DNA of 7,982 nucleotides from Bdellovibrionaceae bacterium UBA2316 (GTDB lineage Bacteria > Bdellovibrionota > Bdellovibrionia > Bdellovibrionales > Bdellovibrionaceae): the NCBI GenBank assembly GCA_002345205.1, contig DDVI01000107.1, positions 1 to 7,982 on the forward strand, read 5' to 3'. Numbering within the stretch: position 1 is the first letter of the stretch; every line of letters begins with the position of its first letter. The notes under the pieces are model-generated. The model was not told where the DNA came from, ran no database searches, and worked only from the letters and a program-made list of their open reading frames with translations. Positions 5,879 to 7,982 of the stretch are shown here, piece by piece. Both the position numbers and the translations under genes were made by a program.

Positions 5879-6466
5879 ATGGATCTAAATACCTTAAAAG
5901 GAACCATGAACAATTGGGCGCTTATCATCGCATTGTCTGTGGGCGTACTCTTAGCAACACTATTAAATCCAAAACGTCTTTCAGGAAAACTAGCCAACGC
6001 AATTAGCTTGGGAGCTACGGGATCATTACTTGCCATCATGAACACCGCATCCGAGGTGGGTTTCGGAAATGTCGTTAAAGTCTTGCCTGGGTTTAAAACC
6101 ATCGCAGAAGCCATGATGAGCATTGGCCGCGGCGGAAGTCCCCTGTTATCGGAAGCAATCACGGTTAATGTTTTGTCGGGCGTAACTGGGTCCGCTTCAG
6201 GTGGGTTAAGTATCGCGTTGGATTCGTTCGGTGCCGAATATCTGAAGTGGGCACAGGAACATGGAACAAGTGCTGAACTTTTACATCGCGTGGCTTCGAT
6301 GGCTTCTGGTGGTATGGATACACTACCACACAACGGCGCCGTCATTACTTTGCTAGCGATCACGGGAATGACTCACAAAGACTGCTATAAAGATATTTTC
6401 GTAATTACGCTGATTAAAACAAGTGTCGTATTTGTACTGATCGGATTTACGATGTTGTTTCAATAG
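5879..6466 (+). CDS. GntP-family permease, C-terminal part (frameshifted gene)
   Basis: The 195-residue frame continues the permease in the +1 frame. It has hydrophobic segments at ~13-29, 42-56, 94-116, 152-163 and 173-193, and the conserved GntP C-terminal motifs GSASGGLSIAL (104-114) and ASGGMDTLPHNGAV (142-155), followed by ITGMTHKDCYKDIF. The listed ATG lies one base after the TAA of the first part, but no Shine-Dalgarno sequence precedes it. In the restored reading it is simply an internal Met, so it is probably not a true start. Conserved motifs on both sides of the break suggest the damage is recent or is a sequencing artefact. Coupled re-initiation making a split transporter is possible but unlikely. 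Confidence 0.8.
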   Translation: MDLNTLKGTMNNWALIIALSVGVLLATLLNPKRLSGKLANAISLGATGSLLAIMNTASEVGFGNVVKVLPGFKTIAEAMMSIGRGGSPLLSEAITVNVLSGVTGSASGGLSIALDSFGAEYLKWAQEHGTSAELLHRVASMASGGMDTLPHNGAVITLLAITGMTHKDCYKDIFVITLIKTSVVFVLIGFTMLFQ

Positions 6467-6482
6467 AACAACATCGCTTTTA
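6450..6482 (+). terminator. Terminator between the convergent permease and lipoprotein genes
   Basis: CGATGTTGTT (6450-6459) pairs perfectly with AACAACATCG (6467-6476) around a 7-base loop, followed by CTTTTACT on the + strand. The stem begins within the last codons of the permease gene and its stop codon TAG (6464-6466) is in the loop. On the minus strand the hairpin lies 10 bases past the lipoprotein stop (6487) but is followed by only a short AT-rich stretch, so it may work in both directions, better on the + strand. Confidence 0.65.
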
Positions 6483-6486
6483 CTAG

Positions 6487-7719
6487 TTATTTCGACAATG
6501 ATTCAAGGATCTGAAGACACTCTTCAACTTTCACGCGGTTTTCAGCAGAAAGTTTATCTATGTTTGTAGGTCTCATACGATTAATAAATGCCACAAGCAA
6601 CATGTCTGGCTTAGTTTCTACGCCAATAGAGTTTAAGAACGCACGTGCCGATTGAGCTTCTTTTAAATAGAAATGTTGATCTGCAATTTGACTCGTATTC
6701 AATTTAGAAAAATCTAATTTCCAAGTCGTCGCTAAATTCCAAGCCGAACGAACATATTTGAATGCTCCGTTTTGTTTGAAATGAAAGCTCTTATCCAAAG
6801 CAGCAACGGCTAAGAAATTCCAACGGGCTTGCAATAGCTTGATAGAAATCTCTTCATTGATCATTACTTCTTTGTATTGCGCCGGAACGTCTTCTAGTTT
6901 TAACTTTCTATCCTCAACATTGATTTTAGCCATTAAGCCGGCTTTAATAATTTTCAGAAACGAAAGATCTTCAACTTTAATGCCCTTATTGGCCATCAGT
7001 CTGATATTTTCTTTTTGTTTTGGATTATCCATATGTAAAGCCGCAGCAATCGCATTAAACGAAGCTTCGCGATTGAAACCTTCTCCCAAATCTGGATCTG
7101 CCATTGGAAAAACAGATGCTTTATAATTGTAAATTTCATAGATGTCTTTGTAGAACTGCTGAGCTGCGCCCGCAACAAGCTCTTCACGACGAGCTAAATC
7201 TGCATCCATCCCAAAACCGCGCCAGAAATAAAACTCAAATCCTGCTAGATATTGAGCCGCTTCAAGAAGTTTCTTTTCATGTGCACGAGCGTTTAAAAGT
7301 CCTTGAAAAGCGACTCGACGTAATTGTGACGAATCCCCTTGGCGAAGACCATCGTACGTTTCTTCGATACCTGTACCGACACGCTTTTCTAAGCTATCCG
7401 CAACGCCATGAAGTTTATCGATTTTACCGTTAAACTCAGACACACTACTATTAACTTCGTCCATTTTTTTACCCATGCTAACAACACTGTCGTTAACATC
7501 TTTAGTTTCTTGCTTCATGCCTTCTACATCGCCGCTCATTTTCTGAGTCATTTTTTCCATGCGGTCAGTGATTTCTACCATTTTTTCGGTATTCTTTTCC
7601 ATGTTTCCGGTGCTCTTGTGCATGTCTTTAAGTTCATTACGAACATCACACGCCGACAATGACATCGCCATCGCCATCGCTACAGACAAATTAATAATTT
7701 TTACTGAAGGCATTTTCAT
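6487..7719 (-). CDS. Coiled-coil lipoprotein of unknown function
   Basis: The 410-residue product has a lipoprotein signal: K2 and K7, a hydrophobic stretch of 8-20, and lipobox LSAC with the lipidated Cys at 24. Asp25 follows; in E. coli, Asp at +2 keeps lipoproteins in the inner membrane, though this rule is untested here. Residues ~27-125 are a Met/Lys/Glu-rich heptad region with repeated xMxKM-type units and no Pro, so a long coiled coil. Residues ~130-410 look alpha-helical, rich in Ala/Leu and Trp/Tyr/Phe, with no motif I recognise. I cannot name a family. A periplasmic scaffold tethered to a membrane is a guess from architecture. The ATG at 7719 is preferred over the ATG two codons in because AGGA lies 5 bases upstream. 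It is convergent with the permease and apparently monocistronic. Confidence 0.85.
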   Translation of the reverse strand: MKMPSVKIINLSVAMAMAMSLSACDVRNELKDMHKSTGNMEKNTEKMVEITDRMEKMTQKMSGDVEGMKQETKDVNDSVVSMGKKMDEVNSSVSEFNGKIDKLHGVADSLEKRVGTGIEETYDGLRQGDSSQLRRVAFQGLLNARAHEKKLLEAAQYLAGFEFYFWRGFGMDADLARREELVAGAAQQFYKDIYEIYNYKASVFPMADPDLGEGFNREASFNAIAAALHMDNPKQKENIRLMANKGIKVEDLSFLKIIKAGLMAKINVEDRKLKLEDVPAQYKEVMINEEISIKLLQARWNFLAVAALDKSFHFKQNGAFKYVRSAWNLATTWKLDFSKLNTSQIADQHFYLKEAQSARAFLNSIGVETKPDMLLVAFINRMRPTNIDKLSAENRVKVEECLQILESLSK

Positions 7720-7734
7720 AAATTTCCTATCTTA

Positions 7735-7757
7735 GTCGAACCATCTAAAGTTTCGAC
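7735..7757. promoter_or_regulatory. GTCGAA/TTCGAC dyad upstream of the lipoprotein gene
   Basis: GTCGAA (7735-7740) and TTCGAC (7752-7757) are perfect 6-base inverted repeats, 17 bases centre to centre, 15-38 bases before the lipoprotein start codon. If the promoter at 7786-7814 is right, the dyad lies in the 5' leader around +22 to +44, so it could be an operator below the start site or a small mRNA hairpin. Six-base arms can occur by chance. Confidence 0.3.
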
Positions 7758-7785
7758 AGAGCAAATAGTTAAGCGCACCCGATGA

Positions 7786-7814
7786 AAAATAGAATCCAAC
7801 TACTTTATTGCCAA
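7786..7814 (-). promoter_or_regulatory. Sigma70-like promoter of the lipoprotein gene
   Basis: On the minus strand TTGGCA (7809-7814, 5 of 6 to the -35 consensus) and TATTTT (7786-7791, 4 of 6 to the -10) are separated by 17 bases. Initiation would be near 7779, giving a leader of about 60 bases. A further perfect palindrome, AGTAACATTACT (7831-7842), lies 16 bases upstream of the -35 and could bind an activator. Confidence 0.45.
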
Positions 7815-7906
7815 TCAAGTGCCAAAATGGAGTAACATTACTAGTGGTCCAAGGCGAACAAATTCAAGGGTTTAACACTTGGTCTAATTTCTAAATTGTC
7901 TTTACT

Positions 7907-7943
7907 AAAAATATAAAATGGATGGATTTCAGACGACCATCCA
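7907..7943 (-). terminator. Rho-independent terminator of a gene beyond the right edge
   Basis: On the minus strand TGGATGG (7943-7937) pairs with CCATCCA (7925-7919) around an 11-base loop and is followed directly by TTTTATATTTTT (7918-7907). The T-rich side shows it serves minus-strand transcription entering from the right, and it insulates the lipoprotein promoter from that gene. Confidence 0.55.
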
Positions 7944-7947
7944 ATAA

Positions 7948-7980
7948 TTACAATACGGCCCGGGATTTTTCATAGATCCC
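7948..7980 (-). other. Possible 3' tail of an upstream minus-strand gene
   Basis: One minus-strand frame is open from the window edge to a TAA at 7950-7948, reading GIYEKSRAVL, and the terminator stem begins 4 bases later. A second frame is open to a TGA inside the terminator loop, so the frame is uncertain. The fragment is too short to identify. Confidence 0.25.
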
Positions 7981-7982
7981 AA

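Noticed and set aside
5872..6363. 163-codon open frame on the minus strand
   Set aside because: It lies antisense to the second half of the permease, whose conserved family motifs prove the + strand coding. It has no plausible ribosome binding site or family pattern.
7104..7662. Overlapping + strand frames opposite the lipoprotein gene
   Set aside because: Their His/Phe-rich composition is what the Met/Lys/Glu-rich coiled-coil codons produce when read from the opposite strand.

Overview
The window looks like chromosomal DNA from a Gram-negative bacterium of the Bdellovibrionota / former Deltaproteobacteria type, perhaps a low-GC Bdellovibrio relative. This rests on moderate-to-low GC (judged by eye), an outer-membrane barrel protein, a bifunctional PBP1b-type peptidoglycan synthase, a lipoprotein, and a tandem pair of DUF507 proteins, a family I associate with delta-type bacteria. 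The lineage is an inference; no rRNA or other marker is present. I see no mobile element, tRNA, rRNA or CRISPR array.

Layout, left to right. (1) Positions 1-120 hold a + strand terminator hairpin, probably ending a gene that lies mostly outside the window. (2) Positions 121-2644 are a compact minus-strand operon, read right to left: DUF507 protein B (2366-2644), DUF507 protein A (2100-2369), a GroES-domain protein with a lysine/alanine/proline-rich N-terminal extension (1520-2107), and a porin-like beta-barrel protein (121-1512). Junctions are an ATGA overlap, an ATGGCTAA overlap and a 7-base gap, so translation is probably coupled throughout. A good sigma70-like promoter for this operon lies inside the start of the divergent PBP gene. 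(3) Positions 2649-5024 (+) encode a complete class A PBP of the PBP1b type; its start codon is only 4 bases from the divergent DUF507 start codon and has no visible Shine-Dalgarno sequence. (4) Positions 5077-6466 (+) encode a GntP-family permease split in two by a one-base frameshift at a T5C5 run near 5828-5837. Its ribosome binding site lies in one arm of a dyad. A hairpin at 6450-6476 ends it. (5) Positions 6487-7719 (-) encode a lipoprotein with a long coiled coil, convergent with the permease. (6) Positions 7720-7982 hold its promoter, possible operators, and a minus-strand terminator for a gene beyond the right edge.

Functionally the window is weighted to the cell envelope: peptidoglycan synthesis, an outer-membrane barrel, an inner-membrane carboxylate/sugar-acid type permease and a lipoprotein. 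The most unusual item is the four-gene operon that places an H1-tailed GroES paralogue between two DUF507 proteins and an outer-membrane barrel protein. The second item to check is the broken permease, which may be a sequencing error, a real mutation or, less likely, recoding.
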